A stretch of DNA of 64,000 nt from assembly GCF_002288925.2 (NCBI RefSeq), contig NW_022098002.1:1617365-1681364 (forward strand). Reading direction: 5' to 3'. Within the stretch, counting starts at the first letter, position 1; each line of letters starts with the position of its first letter. The DNA comes from Delphinapterus leucas (Eukaryota; Chordata; Mammalia; Artiodactyla; Monodontidae). A program made the translations under genes and the position numbers. This document shows, one piece after another, positions 10,257-22,060 of the stretch. Under the pieces are notes generated by a model. That model worked only from the letters and a program-made list of their open reading frames with translations. It searched no databases and had not been told where the DNA came from.

Positions 10257-12008
10257 CACTTATCCCGTCTCCTTGAGGAACAAAGAACGAGGACAGGGTG
10301 GGCGGGATGAGTAGGGGGCGCTCTGACAGCTACACGAGGGGCATACTGGCGGCGTGGGGAGCAGCTGGCTGGATGGTGCCCTGGGTGCAGATGCGGTTAA
10401 GATGCGTTCTTCAGACAGGCCGTCTCTGTCCAAAGTCGGGCTCTGCACGCTGGAGCTGTGTGAGCCCCTGGCCTCCCCGGGGCTCCTGGTTTCTGTTTCC
10501 AAGAGCGTCCATCTGATAACATCCATCAGAGGATGGTCTCGAGCTGGAAAGAGTGAGCACAGGTGGGGCGCGTCGCGACAGTGCTGGGCGCGTGCCAGGC
10601 GCTCACTGGGGACGGGTTGCTAGTGTGTCTCAATGTTCCTTTTAGTTTCCCACTCAGAGGGATGAGTGGCACTGGGTTCTGTGTCTGGATCCAGGAGCAA
10701 AGCCTCTTCCTTCTGCTGCTCCCCCATCACTGGATGCATTGGTAGCAGCCAGATGTCAGGTGATTCTTGTGTAAGAGGATGAATACCGGGTTCCCAGGAA
10801 GACTCCAAACGTCCCTGAGAAATTTGAGGCCAATAAAGTCTCCAGGGCACCTGTCAATGCCTGTATCCGGACAAACATCGAGTTAAGAGGGGGCGATTTG
10901 TGTTGTCACCCTCGTCCTTCGGGGGCCTCAGTTGCTTCATCTCACAAATGGGGATAATTTGCTCTGCTCTTATTATTTGTGCAGTTCAGATGGGAGTGTC
11001 CAAACAGAATCCCCTGTAGAAGTGTGGCCCAGGCCGTAGGTAAAAATGATACCTGCACTCATCTCCTGCCTGGTCCTATGCCATTAGAAACAATGATTTC
11101 TTCAGGGATGTCTCAAGCCACATGCAGGAAAAGTGGTTGACATAATTCCCCTGTGACTGCCTAGCGTTGGGAGATGAAGGTAGTTATAAATATAATATAT
11201 GACCACTGTCGTCTGTGGTGATTGACAGTCTTAAGCTGCCACAATTCAAAAGCGAGACAGCCAGTGCCGGGCAGCTGTTAAGGGCCCTGGAGCTGAGGGA
11301 AGGTGAGAAGTGTAGACTCTCACGGGTGTCATTTTCTTTCCCAGTGGCCCCAACACAACTTCTGTTGGGGTGATCGAGGGGGCTCTTCAAGAAGGCACCG
11401 CCCAGGTCTAGTTCCTCTATAAAACCTCTCTGGTGGAAAGTTAGCTGTATGGCTTTCAAACTAGCTACTTTGAATGACTCTGTCATTAGGAAAGAATGTA
11501 GTGGCCTTACATTTAGTATAAACCAGCAAACAGCAGGTTTCAGCAGCCTCCTGAGAAGTCTGAATGACGCACAAGCGCTGGAGCACCTGGGAGCACTGTG
11601 CGCCCATCAACCGAGCAGAGCATTTATGCTTAGCCGAGTCACTTAGCTCTCTGGGAAAACACGCTGGCCCCAGGCCTTCGTGTGAGCAGGCAGCCCCTTA
11701 CTTCTCTCATCTGCGTGGCCGGGTCTTCTTCTTATTTCCAGTGTCCGCTGTAGTTGTGTGGGTGTTTTCCCATGCAGGAACAAGATAAGGTTCCACAAAT
11801 CCACAGACAGATTGACTTTATGGATGCAGACGTGGTGGAGAGAGCACCTTCCATCACGTCAGAACAGAGCCCAGTGAGATGTGGTAGAGATTTGTCAGTG
11901 GGGTCTGAGAGGCTGTTAATTAGAATTGTTTTCTGACACTAAAATGTTCTGAGTTCAACACTAAAGGCATAGAGTCGAACCATAATCTGACAGCCCTGAA
12001 AATGTATG
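10257..12008. other. Mostly unique noncoding DNA
   Basis: Nothing is recognised apart from the MIR-like piece listed separately. The left third is GC-rich; from 10860 composition is balanced. Confidence 0.45.
10895..10985 (+). mobile_element. MIR-like SINE fragment
   Basis: 'CCTCAGTTGCTTCATCTC' followed by 'ACAAATGGGGATAATTTG' matches the conserved core of mammalian-wide MIR elements (CTCAGTTTCCTCATCTGTAAAATGG type). The ends are eroded. Confidence 0.6.
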
Positions 12009-12150
12009 TTTCTTCTTTCTTTTTCCTTCTTTCTTGCTTTCTTCCTTTCTTCTTCCTTCCTCCCTCCCTCACTCTCTCTCTTTCTTTTCTTTCTTTCTTT
12101 CTTTCTCTCTCTCTCTCTCTTTCTCTCTCTTTCTTTCTTTCCTTCCTTCC
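12009..12150. repeat. (TTTC)n / CT polypyrimidine tract
   Basis: About 140 bases of almost pure pyrimidine on the plus strand made of TTTC, CTTC and CT units. It abuts the 3' end of an antisense L1, so it probably grew from the L1 poly(A) tail. A mirror-symmetric polypurine/polypyrimidine tract can form triplex DNA. Confidence 0.95.
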
Positions 12151-12302
12151 ATGGTGAAATACATATAACAAAAATTTACTGCTTTCACCATTTTTCTGCG
12201 TATGACGCAGGGGCGTTAAATGACTTTACTCTGTTGTGCAACCATCACCACCATCCGCCTCCAGGACTTTTCGTCTTTTCCCAAACTGAAACTCTGTCTC
12301 CT
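12151..12302 (-). mobile_element. L1M 3'-end fragment
   Basis: The plus strand reads as the complement of an old L1M 3' UTR: 'GTGAAATACATATAACA', then 'TGTGCAACCATCACCACCAT', then 'TTTTCCCAAACTGAAACTC'. The L1 3' end points left into the TTTC tract. Confidence 0.75.
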
Positions 12303-13654
12303 TGAAGTATCTTTCACTGTTACTGAAAGGCTGGTACAAGGTTGAGATGACATCATAGCGACACATGGAAACCCATGGACAGTCCCCCGGGGGAAACATT
12401 TGGAGCTGTGTCTCATGGGAAGGTCAGCCCTCCAGGCAGCTGGGTGGGGCCCGGGCAGCAGAGGGCAGGCGCTCAGCCCACGCACCCACATCGGGAGGGC
12501 CCGCGCCATCTTGTTCGCTGGGATTCGGCACTTCCTGCAGTAACGACGTGGTGGACCACTCACTGTCCCCAGTGTCGCCGACAGCTTCCTTTCCTTTCCT
12601 CCAAGCTGACCCCCTTCTCCACCCCCTCGGGAGAGCAGGAATATGCTAACACGTTCTCACTTACGGCCCAAGGCTGGTGCTTAAAAGAATCATCTACAGA
12701 TGGGGCTACTGCCAAAGTGCCCCCCCAAAATTATCTGTGAGCAAAGGGAAAAGTATTTGTCACTCCTAGTGTGGTGAGTTTTCTCCAGAGTAAACAGCAG
12801 CGCCTTTCCAAAAATAATCCATCTTCCCGCTGGGTCATAGGTATTCACTTTCGGCCAGAGCCACGACGAGCTGGGATTTACCGAGCAGCTCCGTCAAGAG
12901 GGCCCTTCATGGCTGAGGCGTCTTGTTCCGCTGTCTGGGAAAGGCCTGCAGGAGGGAGGATGGAGCCTCCCAGAGAGGAGAGAGGGGACAAGTGATGGGG
13001 CCGTGGCCGGGACACGGCGGGGAGGACCGTGCCAGCGGCCTTGGCTCCGTGGCTGAGCTGCCTGGGCCTGGTACCGGGGGCTCCGACGACAACCCAGCTG
13101 CTGCGGGTCCCCTGGCTTCTCGAGGGAGGAGGGGGGCGTGCAGAGAGGGTGGATTATTTCTGGGGACTTAAAAACATTTAGAAATTATTTTCTGAAACAT
13201 AACTCTAACGTTTCCTGTTTTTACAATCTAGAATTGCCTCGGGAGCCTGCAGGGTCAGTGAACTCCCCTGGGGAGGTGCGAGGGCCACGTGCAGACATTG
13301 CGGCTCGTGGTCAGAATGCTGACACACAGCGTGCCCACGGCCACCAGCGTTGGGAAACAGCTGTCCCCACGGGGTGGACGCTGGCCTGGTGGGAAGCGAG
13401 TCTGGGAAAAAAGAAGCAGAGAGGAACGGGCGCCGCATTCGTGGCAGGTCTGCTGTGTGCCGGCCACCTCGGCCTCTCGGTAAGGCCTGGAGAGGTCAGG
13501 TTCCGAGAGCTGAGGTAGCTCGTTCACAGATGCGCGGCTTGAGTGTCCAGTCCCACCTCCTTGACTCCACAGATCACGGCCTTCAAACCTCGCGCTGTTG
13601 CCAAGACAGTTCAGGCCCTCTGACTGCGCCCATCTAGGAGAAGGGGTGTACACT
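12303..13654. other. GC-rich unique noncoding DNA
   Basis: No repeat or gene is recognised. About 12990-13140 is relatively CpG-dense (about 13 CpG in 180 bases by hand count). Overlapping frames on both strands have no recognisable motif. Confidence 0.45.
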
Positions 13655-13690
13655 AGTCAGGGCTCTCCGGGGCATCGGAGCCAAGAGGAT

Positions 13691-13985
13691 GGATATCTAT
13701 CTAGCTAGCTAGCTAGCTATCCATCATATATCTATTACCTATCTGTCATCTATCTATCTATGTATCTATCTATCATCTATCTGTTTGTCTGTCTATCTAT
13801 CAGGTTAGTCAAAAAGATCGTTTGTGGTTACCAAAAACTCCGAACGAACTTTTTGGCCAACCCAATAACTACCTCTCATCTATCTATTTATCTATCATCT
13901 ATTACCTATCTATCATCTCTATCTTTCATCTATCTGTCTATCTATCTATCTATCTATATCCATCTATCATCTATCTGTATCTATG
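13691..13985. repeat. (TATC/CTAT)n microsatellite, interrupted
   Basis: Degenerate ATCT tetranucleotide units with CTAG, TGTC and CATC variants. The array is split by the mariner MITE at 13800-13865, and both flanks carry the same units. Confidence 0.93.
13800..13865. mobile_element. BTMAR1-like mariner MITE
   Basis: A 66-bp near-palindrome. The right end, read on the minus strand, is TTGGGTTGGCCAAAAAGTTC, the typical terminal repeat of the artiodactyl mariner. The left end is a diverged copy (GGTTAGTCAAAAAGATCGTT at 13803-13822). TA dinucleotides flank it at 13798-13799 and 13866-13867, as expected for Tc1/mariner insertion. There is no room for a transposase gene, so it must have moved using another element's enzyme. 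Confidence 0.85.
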
Positions 13986-14402
13986 AGAGAGGGATTTACT
14001 GTAAGGAATTGGCTCACACAGTTATGGAGGCTGACCAGCCAAGATCTGAGTTGACAGGGGTGGAGCGGAGACCCAGGGGAGCTGATGGTGGACCCAAGGT
14101 CCAAGTCAGAAGGTCTGAGAACAAGGAGAGCTGACGTAGTAAATTCTGGTTCAAGGCTGAAGACAGGAAAAGGCCAATGCTCCAGGCAGAGAGAGTGGAT
14201 TATCTCTTATTCAGACTTTTTGTTCTGTTTGGGCCTTCAACTAATTGCATGAGGCCCACCCGCACGGGGAGAGCCATCTGCTGTGTCCGTCTGCTGATTC
14301 AAATGTGAATCTCATCCCAAAACACCCTCACAGGCACACCCAGAAAAATGTTTGACCAAATATTTAGGCACTCCGTGGCCCAGCCAAGTTAATGCATAAA
14401 TC

Positions 14403-17400
14403 ACAGAGTACTGGTTGTAAAAGGATTTTAGATAGATCATTTCAAGAAGAAATAGACATTAAGGAAGTTTACAGGAAAAGTTTTCTGGAAAGTTTTAGCA
14501 ATAATATTTTACATTCATATAATAATAAAATGGTAGATTTAATATGTAAATCTAAGAGTTTTACATAGATACGTAGTTTTTTAAAACCATCTTTGAAGTC
14601 AGGTACTAATATTCCTATTTAACAGAGGGAGACACTGAGGTCCAGAGAAACTGAGTGGCTTCCGTACGGTAATAAATGAAGAAAGAGGAAGAATTTGCAC
14701 TAGAGCCACCATGTCTTTTGACAGTTTTCTTTCTGTAACAACCACTGCTTTTGAGTAGATCTGGGTGATGTATTTTAAATTCAGATGGCTAAAAAAACGT
14801 AACCATCAGTAGGTAAATTATAGTTTTGTTTGTCTAAAAATCTTTAAAAGTTTTTTAAATTAAAAAATATCTAAGTTATTACTTGGTGTACTCAGATTTT
14901 TAAATGCCAGACTTTCCAGAATAAAGTCTGTGTGAGTCTCAGATGGTCTGAATAATTTTTTCGATCTTAAATATATAACACATAACACAGATTTAAGCTA
15001 CTGACCACCAGGGATGGGGAGAATGGTTAAGAAAGTTGGAAGAATTAGGCAAGAGCTTAGAAAACTGTCATTTTATTGGAAAAAGAACATGACTCGGTTT
15101 CATGCTGTCCAATGGATGCTGTATTTCTTTGTTCAGTGGGTGTCCAGTCCTCTAAGGGGTATAGGAGGAATTCTCTGGATGGAGTGCAGCTCAAGTTCTT
15201 GGGGGAACTTAGCGATAGGCTGTGGAAGGGGTCACCATCCTGGAACTTCTGCTGAACAAGATCTCCAACTGTCCCAGCTGGGAACCAAGACAGTGATTCT
15301 AGTATGTGAAACCCAGAGTCAAATAGATTTCCTAGAAGAGTCCCCGTGTCAGATGAAGGGCCTGGAGGGGCTGTAATGAAGTGTCAAGGCTGGAGGGGCG
15401 GGGGAGCAGGGGAGAGCGTGTTAGGAGTGATGGATAACAGTTAGAAGCGTCCAGATGTCTTTATTACTTTAAATTCCGGTCCCAGGATTGTGTTTGCAAA
15501 TAGGTTAGTAATGCCAGCTATGCCCACGCTTAACCTTTAACCTGTTGTATAACTCATCATGTCTGCCTCTGGCCTGGACCTCCCTCTGAGACCCAGGTCC
15601 GTGCATCCCACTGCCCGCTTGACATTTCCTCTGAGATATCCCAGAGCAGCTCAATTCTGACGTGTCCAAACCAAAGTCAGGTTTCTCCCTTGAAAGCCTA
15701 GTGCTTGCTCAGCTCCCTATCCCGACAAATGGCGGTTGGTGAACCAGCCACCCAGGGTGCACGTGAGCACCTCCGAGACACCCCCAGCTCCTCCCTCTCT
15801 TCCCCCAACACCCACTGCATCTCCATCCCCAGCCCCACCTCCCGGTCGAGGCCCCGGAGTCCTTCCCTTGGGCCACCGCGATAGCCCATTCTGCCTCCGT
15901 CCTCTGTTGCCCATTTGGGTTGAGTCCCCGCCCTGCAGATAGAACAGTCTAGTTCCAGATGAGACGAAAACCACATCACCTGCTTCCTCTGCCTTAGGGG
16001 AGGGCGCTCCCCGTGTGGCGCCCAGGATCCTGGCGTGGCTGGGCCAGCTTGCCTCACCCAGGCCCCTTTCCCTTGCACCCTGTGCCCCAGCCCCACAGCA
16101 GCCCCTCACACCCACCCCGGCAAGCCCGGCCCGGCCCCACCCACTGGCACGGCCCTGTTCCGTATTGCTCTCTCTGCCTGGGCGTCATTTCCTTCTAGCT
16201 TTGCCTAAGGAACGCCCAGTGGCTGCCCGGTAGTGCAGCCCGGCCCTGCTTCTTCCAGGAGTCCCTTCCCCACATCCCCAGTGGGTCAAGCCCCCTGTAG
16301 GAAGACCTCAGAGCTCCCTTTCGAAGCTTTTGTTACACGCTGTAAAGTAACAGGTACTCACACGATCATTAAATGAGTGTCTCCGCCCCCAGCACAGGCA
16401 GGGACAGTTTCTGGTTTCACCCTTTTGATTTGGGGATGGAGAGAATAAATAAGTGAATCCCAACCAAGCAGGAGATGGCTAATGGTTTTGTGTGGCCGCC
16501 ACATGTCCGAGAGGCCTGGTGGCTCCGGCCCGGGCGGAACCCCATCACTGCTGCTCCCTCTGTGCTGTTTGCTCTAACTTAAACCAGATAAGGAGTAGGG
16601 AAATGGCTGTGCCGAGAATATCCCGAGAAGCGCAAACCTTAAAGGTTATGCTAAAAAGCCTCTGGCAAGTGAATCTGGAACATCATTAATAAGACTTGAT
16701 TCTGCAGAGATTAACTTTGAAAACATTTCACCAGACCTCTTACTTTGCCCCTTTTCTTCATTTTAAGGAAAAGACAGAGTGCATTCTGTGTGTGTTAATT
16801 TCCTAATTTTCTAGTGATTTGTCTCCTTTCTTACTTCTTCTATGATCCTATTTTTGGGTGGCTATCTCTGCACAAGTAGGTCTTACTTGGGACCTCTCTG
16901 AGATGAAACACTCCCACAAGTTTGGAGGATACCAGGTCTGAGGAGAACTTTGGAATATCTTGGGATCCAAGGTGATTCAGCTCAGCATCACGTCCATCTA
17001 TCTCATGGTCCTTCATGATTTCTGTTGATTTCCACCAAAGCGTTTCACATTACACAACTGAAGATTTGTGAAGAAATTTAGTAAGTTGAACCAATAGGTC
17101 AGCAAGCCTTTAGTTTTCCCAACTTGCTATAGGTGAAAGTTAATCTCCATCCAGAGGCGTTGAGCAAGTGGAAGCTTGAGTATATGGGGTAAAGCTCCTT
17201 GATATGTGAGCATTTGCTGGCGCTCCATACCCTATCTGCATTAACATTCTTAAATTATACAAAATTTACAAAGGCAGAGGAAACAAGAAGTGATCGCACC
17301 TCTGTGGGGGTTTCGGTGATATTGTAAATCAGCGGCTCTTTGCTCTGAGGGACGACCGGACCTCTTGGCATTTGGATTTTTGGAACATAATTCAGTCTCA

Positions 17401-17555
17401 GTCTTGGGTTCATCTCTGTGTCTTCTTCCCAGAAGAGCAGGAAGAACGTCCTGGGAATTTTCAGATTACAGTTTATTAACGTTCTTAAATCATCTCAAAA
17501 AGGGAAATATGACCCGAGTAAAACAAGTAATTTTTTTTTAACGGCCATCAGAACA
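14403..17555. other. Mostly unique noncoding DNA
   Basis: Apart from a MIR piece near 14.6 kb nothing is recognised. 14403-15000 is AT-rich; 15560-16320 is GC-rich with chance frames on both strands. 16490-16720 is repeat-free and holds an AGATAAGG (GATA-type) word, but no regulatory role can be shown. Confidence 0.45.
14590..14725 (-). mobile_element. MIR-like SINE fragment
   Basis: The plus strand reads 'TCCTATTTAACAGAGGGAGA', then 'CTGAGGTCCAGAGAAACTGA', then 'GCACTAGAGCCACCATGTC'. This is the complement of the MIR core (TTACAGATGAGGAAACTGAGG type) and neighbouring segment. Confidence 0.6.
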
Positions 17556-17569
17556 AAGCCTGCTGTCTT

Positions 17570-17911
17570 TTTTTTTTAAAATAAATTTATTTAGTTATTT
17601 ATTTATTTTTGGCTGCATTGGGTCTTCATTGCTGCACGCGGGCTTTCTCTAGTTGCGGCAAGCGGGGGCTACTCTTCATTACGGTGCACAGGCTTCTCAC
17701 TGCGGTGGCTTCTCTTGCTGCAGAGCACGGGCTCTAGGCGCGCGGGCTTCAGTAGTTGTGGCACGCGGGCTCTAGAGCGCAGGCTCAGTAGTTGTGGCGC
17801 ACGGGCTTAGTTGCTCCTCGGCATGTGGGATCTTCCCGCACCAGGGCTCAAAACCTGTGTCCCCTGCGTTGGCAGGCAGATTCTCAACCACTGCGCCACC
17901 AGGGAAGCCCC
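17570..17911 (-). mobile_element. CHR-type SINE
   Basis: Minus-strand copy with poly-T head (A tail), body and tRNA-like end GGTGGCGCAGTGG. Target duplication AAGCCTGCTGTCTT (17556-17569) and AAGCCTGGTGTCTT (17912-17925), one mismatch. Confidence 0.92.
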
Positions 17912-17925
17912 AAGCCTGGTGTCTT

Positions 17926-18961
17926 AAACTGAACAATTAGTTGGGAATTTGGCTGCAAAAAGCCCAGAGAACTATTTCAGCTTCTGTTGGACTTAAGTCA
18001 CATTCTCATCACCATGTATTCATAAGTATATTATGCTTATGAATAATAAGAAACATGTCTGTGCATTTTCCACATAACGCAATATCAAGAAACTTGAGGC
18101 CAGCTTTCAGCAGCTGAAGCAGAAGTTTTGACAATTTTCTTGTGAATTAGAATCATTCCGAATTAGCAGCTTGGTGAGACGGTCAGTTTGGACAATTTGG
18201 ACGCCACAGTGATGTCTCGGGTCTGATGTATTTGTTTTGGCTGTCTGGGTGATTCCAAGTCAGCGGACGACCACTGGTGGAGAAAATGGGGAGAGGCCCT
18301 CCAAGCATGTACGTCTCTTTTCTGGGCAGGTGTTTAAATGCGTGATGGTAAGAATTTGCCTTTCCTGAGTGGAGGGAATGACTTCAGAAGGTCTAACATT
18401 TTTCCTCTTCATTCTTGAAACCCAGACAGCACTGGGAACCCCATGAGCCCCTGATGGCAATTGTGGGATGAAAGGTCTTAATTGACAAAAGAGCCCCTTG
18501 GCTAAATTCTCGTCTCTGTAGAACTTGTCAAAAGTGTTCGGTTTCAAGCCAAAAAGCTGCCAGAAGGAAGGCCAATCACTAATGACAGAAAGATTAGGAG
18601 AGCAGAGATCTGCTGGCTGCCCAAAAGCACATAATGAGGCAGAGCTCGGGGGTCGGCTAAGGGCAGTTAGCCCACGCGGATCCCCACGAGGAGTGGCCTG
18701 GTACCTGGCACCCACCTCTGCGTACCCTTGCCTCCCACCCGCGGAGCAGTGACTTGTCTCTGCTGTAAGAAACTGAAAATATGATGATCTGAGTATATTT
18801 CTAATTCAGTGTCTTTTTTCTCATTGTGCGTCTGCACTGTTCCAGGCTTCGGAGTAAATGGAGGCATAGAGGAAACAAGTGACTGCCCAGGGTATTTGCT
18901 GGGGGCACCCTATCGGGTGGGTCCCCTGTACTCCACTGGCAAATACGTGTGCAGACACACG

Positions 18962-18992
<31 letters not shown>

Positions 18993-21660
18993 ACGCAGAG
19001 TAGACCCTATGTAGCCCATTGCGGGTTTTCTGCAGGCTGTAGAAAACCTCCAGGGAAATTCCTTGCTTTTCTGAGTTATCTATAGAGCTATAAGTATGCT
19101 ATTTGAGTTCAGCTGAGACAGTTTAACAAAGAGGCAGACTTAAGACGTGTGTAAATGGTCCTGAAGACCATTGTGCCCAGGCCTTGGTGATGGTGGCTCT
19201 TGCTTGCCCTTGGCTGTTGAGGGCAGTTGTGCAAAGCTCCATGTTAGACCTAGAGGCGGTGGGGACTTTTCCCATTGACTTTTCCGCAGCCATAGCCCCT
19301 GTTGTGCCGAGTCACCAGAAGAGGCCAGATGAAGGAATGGACTCGAATCTCTCAATCTTGGGACTTACTGTTGGTTCTGATTACCTAGAAAAGAAGTTGG
19401 AGTTTGGCTAAAGAGGCATTTTGAGTGTTTCTATATTCTCCTAAACTGTGGAATCGCTATCTCTATCAATACCCTGCCCCCAACTCCTAGCCAACGAGGG
19501 GAGTTCGTCTTCACCTCCTCCACTCCCGAGCCTCTGTTGGGTTACAGCAGTGAGAGCGTGGCAAAGGCAGAGGATCCAGGAAGAGTTGATGGATTTCCAG
19601 AAAGTTCCTGGAGGGAAAGGGGTACGTGGGCAGGGAGAAAGGTGAGCTTCAGCTGACACTGACTTGAAGGGGTCTTTTTGACAAGAGTGGAGAGGAGAAG
19701 GAGAGAGGTTTTAGGAGAAGTCGACATGTAACGGAGAAATGAAAAGAAAAAGAACATTTGGAAAGAAGACTTTCTGGGGTCCTTTATGTGCTTTTGTTTG
19801 TTTATAATTCATAGAATTCCCTTTGGAATTTTATAGAGACCCTGGTAAAATATATTAATTGCTTTTCTAATTAAAACCTTGGATGTCAGACAGTATTTCT
19901 TTGCATTCAACACCTTGCCAGGAATGGGTGGCAGGGTGTCCAGTTTATGTGGGGGACATATGTAACCGAAGCCCTGTCTGCAGGCTGCTGGGCGTTAGCG
20001 CTAAAAGGGACCTACATCAGAGACCCAAATGCCCAGATGTTTGCTCCCTGCCGTGCTGAGTTTCTCCACACAAGTCTGGTGTGTTGGATGTGGAGACATC
20101 CCAGTGTCCCACTGCGATGCCCTCAGACCACAAGAGTCAGGGCCTCCAGTAATAGCTGGAGTGAAGCAGGGACATAAATATCATCACGCGTGCTTGTGCC
20201 TGCTCTGAATCAGTACTCTTTGAAGTAAAATGGCTTGTTTTCAACCTTTTGTGTAACCAAGGCAGGGCAAGGACTTTAACACTAGAAAACACACTTTTCT
20301 GTTTTTTGAAAAGTGCCGCTATTTTCAAAAACAAAAGAGAGCAAAGCCATCACCACAAAGTGAATGGTCAGCGTTTGCCTGGTAATTTTCCATCTGTGCC
20401 ATAGCGACTTTCACTAGCAATTTAAAAAATCCTGTCATAAGCAGAAAACACATTTGGCCACGAAAGTAAACTCCCTTCTCTGCTAGTGATTGAATGTGAC
20501 TTCCAGGTTTATAAACTCACAGGCCACTCACGTCGCGTTAGTTGTTGAACTGGGGCGAGGTTTGGCTTTGAAAGATGTTTACAATATTTTTCAAGTTTTG
20601 TAATAAGCGAGTGTCCAGTGAAATTCAACATGTGGAGAGCAGGAACGGGGTGGCCTGACAGTTTTCTGCGTGTGTTTCCAGAGTCAGCTGCCTGCATTTC
20701 CAGCCCAGGGTTGCTGCCTCAGTCGAAGATAGAGGCTTAAATAATATCAAAATGACGTGGTGATGCCAAACTAGAAGATGTTGAGAGACGTTATCTACAG
20801 CGTTCTACATACCAACGCTAAGTCAAATCATCCTTTCTCAAAGTTTAGCAGATTAAAGTTTTACATTTGCCGTGGGCAGGAAGCCAGCCATTTCTGGAAA
20901 CATAAGAAAGGTACAGATCTGTATCTTCTTTGTGTTTTCATGTAGTGCGAATTCACTCTGCTCAAATTATTCTATTTGAACCTGGTCTGGGAACCTGGGT
21001 TGGCAAGTAGCTGCAGCATCTGTAGAATGACTCAGTCATCCCAGTTGACTGTATCCTGGTGGCTCCCAGCCCTCAACCTGGCTCCCAGCCACCATCGCCA
21101 AGATGTCTTGGGCTGGCCCTTCATGGACGCTGCCCCCAGGCCCCTGGCATTTGGAAGACCCTGTGGCTTTGGCCGTGAGGTGGAGCCTCTGATGGGAATG
21201 CAGAGAGGGTGGCAGAAGTGGGATAAGGTGTTTCCTGGGGTCCTCAGATATAATAAGACACGCAATCAATCTGTGCAACTCCAGGGCTGTCTGTTTGGCA
21301 ACTGTTTCCCCTGTTCCTTCCATGACGTCTCCCAGGCTGCTGCGTCGTGCTCTCTGGGGTAGCCCCTCTTCATTTCAAGCCTGCACTTTGTACATTTTTT
21401 TTTTTTTTACCAGATTCAGTACAAAAATGTTAACAAGGGTGGAGGAGGAAAAGGAAGACATACTGATTGGCTTTAACGCCCCCCGCCCCTGCTCCCCAGG
21501 TCCTCATGACCTTCTCCATCCGTGTCTCTGTCCGTGCTGGTTGCATGGCGTTTCACCCTTCCTCCTTCCTAGTCAAAGTGTTCAACATGCTACATTCCTT
21601 GCTGAAGTCAATGTAAGTTAAAATCATTTTGAGAGCTGATCTAAGATACCTAAATATTAG
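17926..21660. other. Unique noncoding DNA
   Basis: No gene or interspersed repeat is recognised, apart from a CA tract at 18955-18995 and a poly-T run near 21397-21409. Open frames up to about 150 codons (18260-18715 minus) lack any recognised domain. Confidence 0.45.
18955..18995. repeat. CA-rich microsatellite
   Basis: A CA run broken by GCAC and CTCAC steps. Confidence 0.93.
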
Positions 21661-22060
21661 TTAGGCATGTGTTTGACTGAATGTAGTAGAAAACCTGAAG
21701 ATGTTTACAAAATAAGGAATTTATTCGTGTCAGGTAACAAGAAATCTTAGTGTGGCCAAAACAGGGCTAATGCCCAGGCTCCATCTACCTTCCTGCTCTG
21801 CCATCCTCAGTGTGTGTGTGTGTCTTCATCCTCATGGTGGCAAGATGGCTGCTGCACCTCCAGGCACTGTGTTCCCGGCAGGAAGAAAAGAGATGAATGA
21901 AGGAAAAAGAGCAAAAGACTGAAATGGACAGACCTACTGTGTTTTTCCTTTTTAAAAAGCTTTCTGGGACACTGTCCTAAGACGTCTGCTTACATCTCAT
22001 AGCCCAGAAGTGGCTCTCGTATCTACCCTTTGCTGCACAAATTCTGTAGCTTCCGTATTA
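21661..22060 (+). mobile_element. Probable old dispersed repeat, family not assigned
   Basis: The words 'GGAATTTATTCGTGTCAGGT', 'AACAAGAAATCTTAG', 'TCTGCTCTGCCATCCTCAG', 'CTCATGGTGGCAAGATGGCT' and 'GGCAGGAAGAAAAG' occur in this order in a common mammalian interspersed repeat. I recognise the pattern but not the family, and orientation is nominal. Confidence 0.45.

Larger units (their letters stand above)
13655..14402 (+). mobile_element. Old dispersed repeat, subfamily not assigned
   Basis: The block begins 'AGTCAGGGCTCTCC', passes through a simple repeat, then reads 'AAGGAATTGGCTCACAC', 'TATGGAGGCTG', 'GGCCTTCAACTAATTGCATG', 'AATGTGAATCTCATCC' and ends near 'GTGGCCCAGCCAAGTT'. This order recurs throughout mammalian genomes as an ancient interspersed repeat. 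I do not trust my memory for the family name. A TATC microsatellite has grown at its internal simple-repeat site. Confidence 0.6.

Noticed and set aside
12006..12305. 99-codon Phe/Leu/Ser-rich frame resembling a membrane protein
   Set aside because: It is a translation of the TTTC/CT tract and the adjoining L1 tail.
15014..15376. 120-codon plus frame (basic start, Trp-rich middle)
   Set aside because: It is near the length expected by chance, has no conserved motif, and shows no nearby gene signals.
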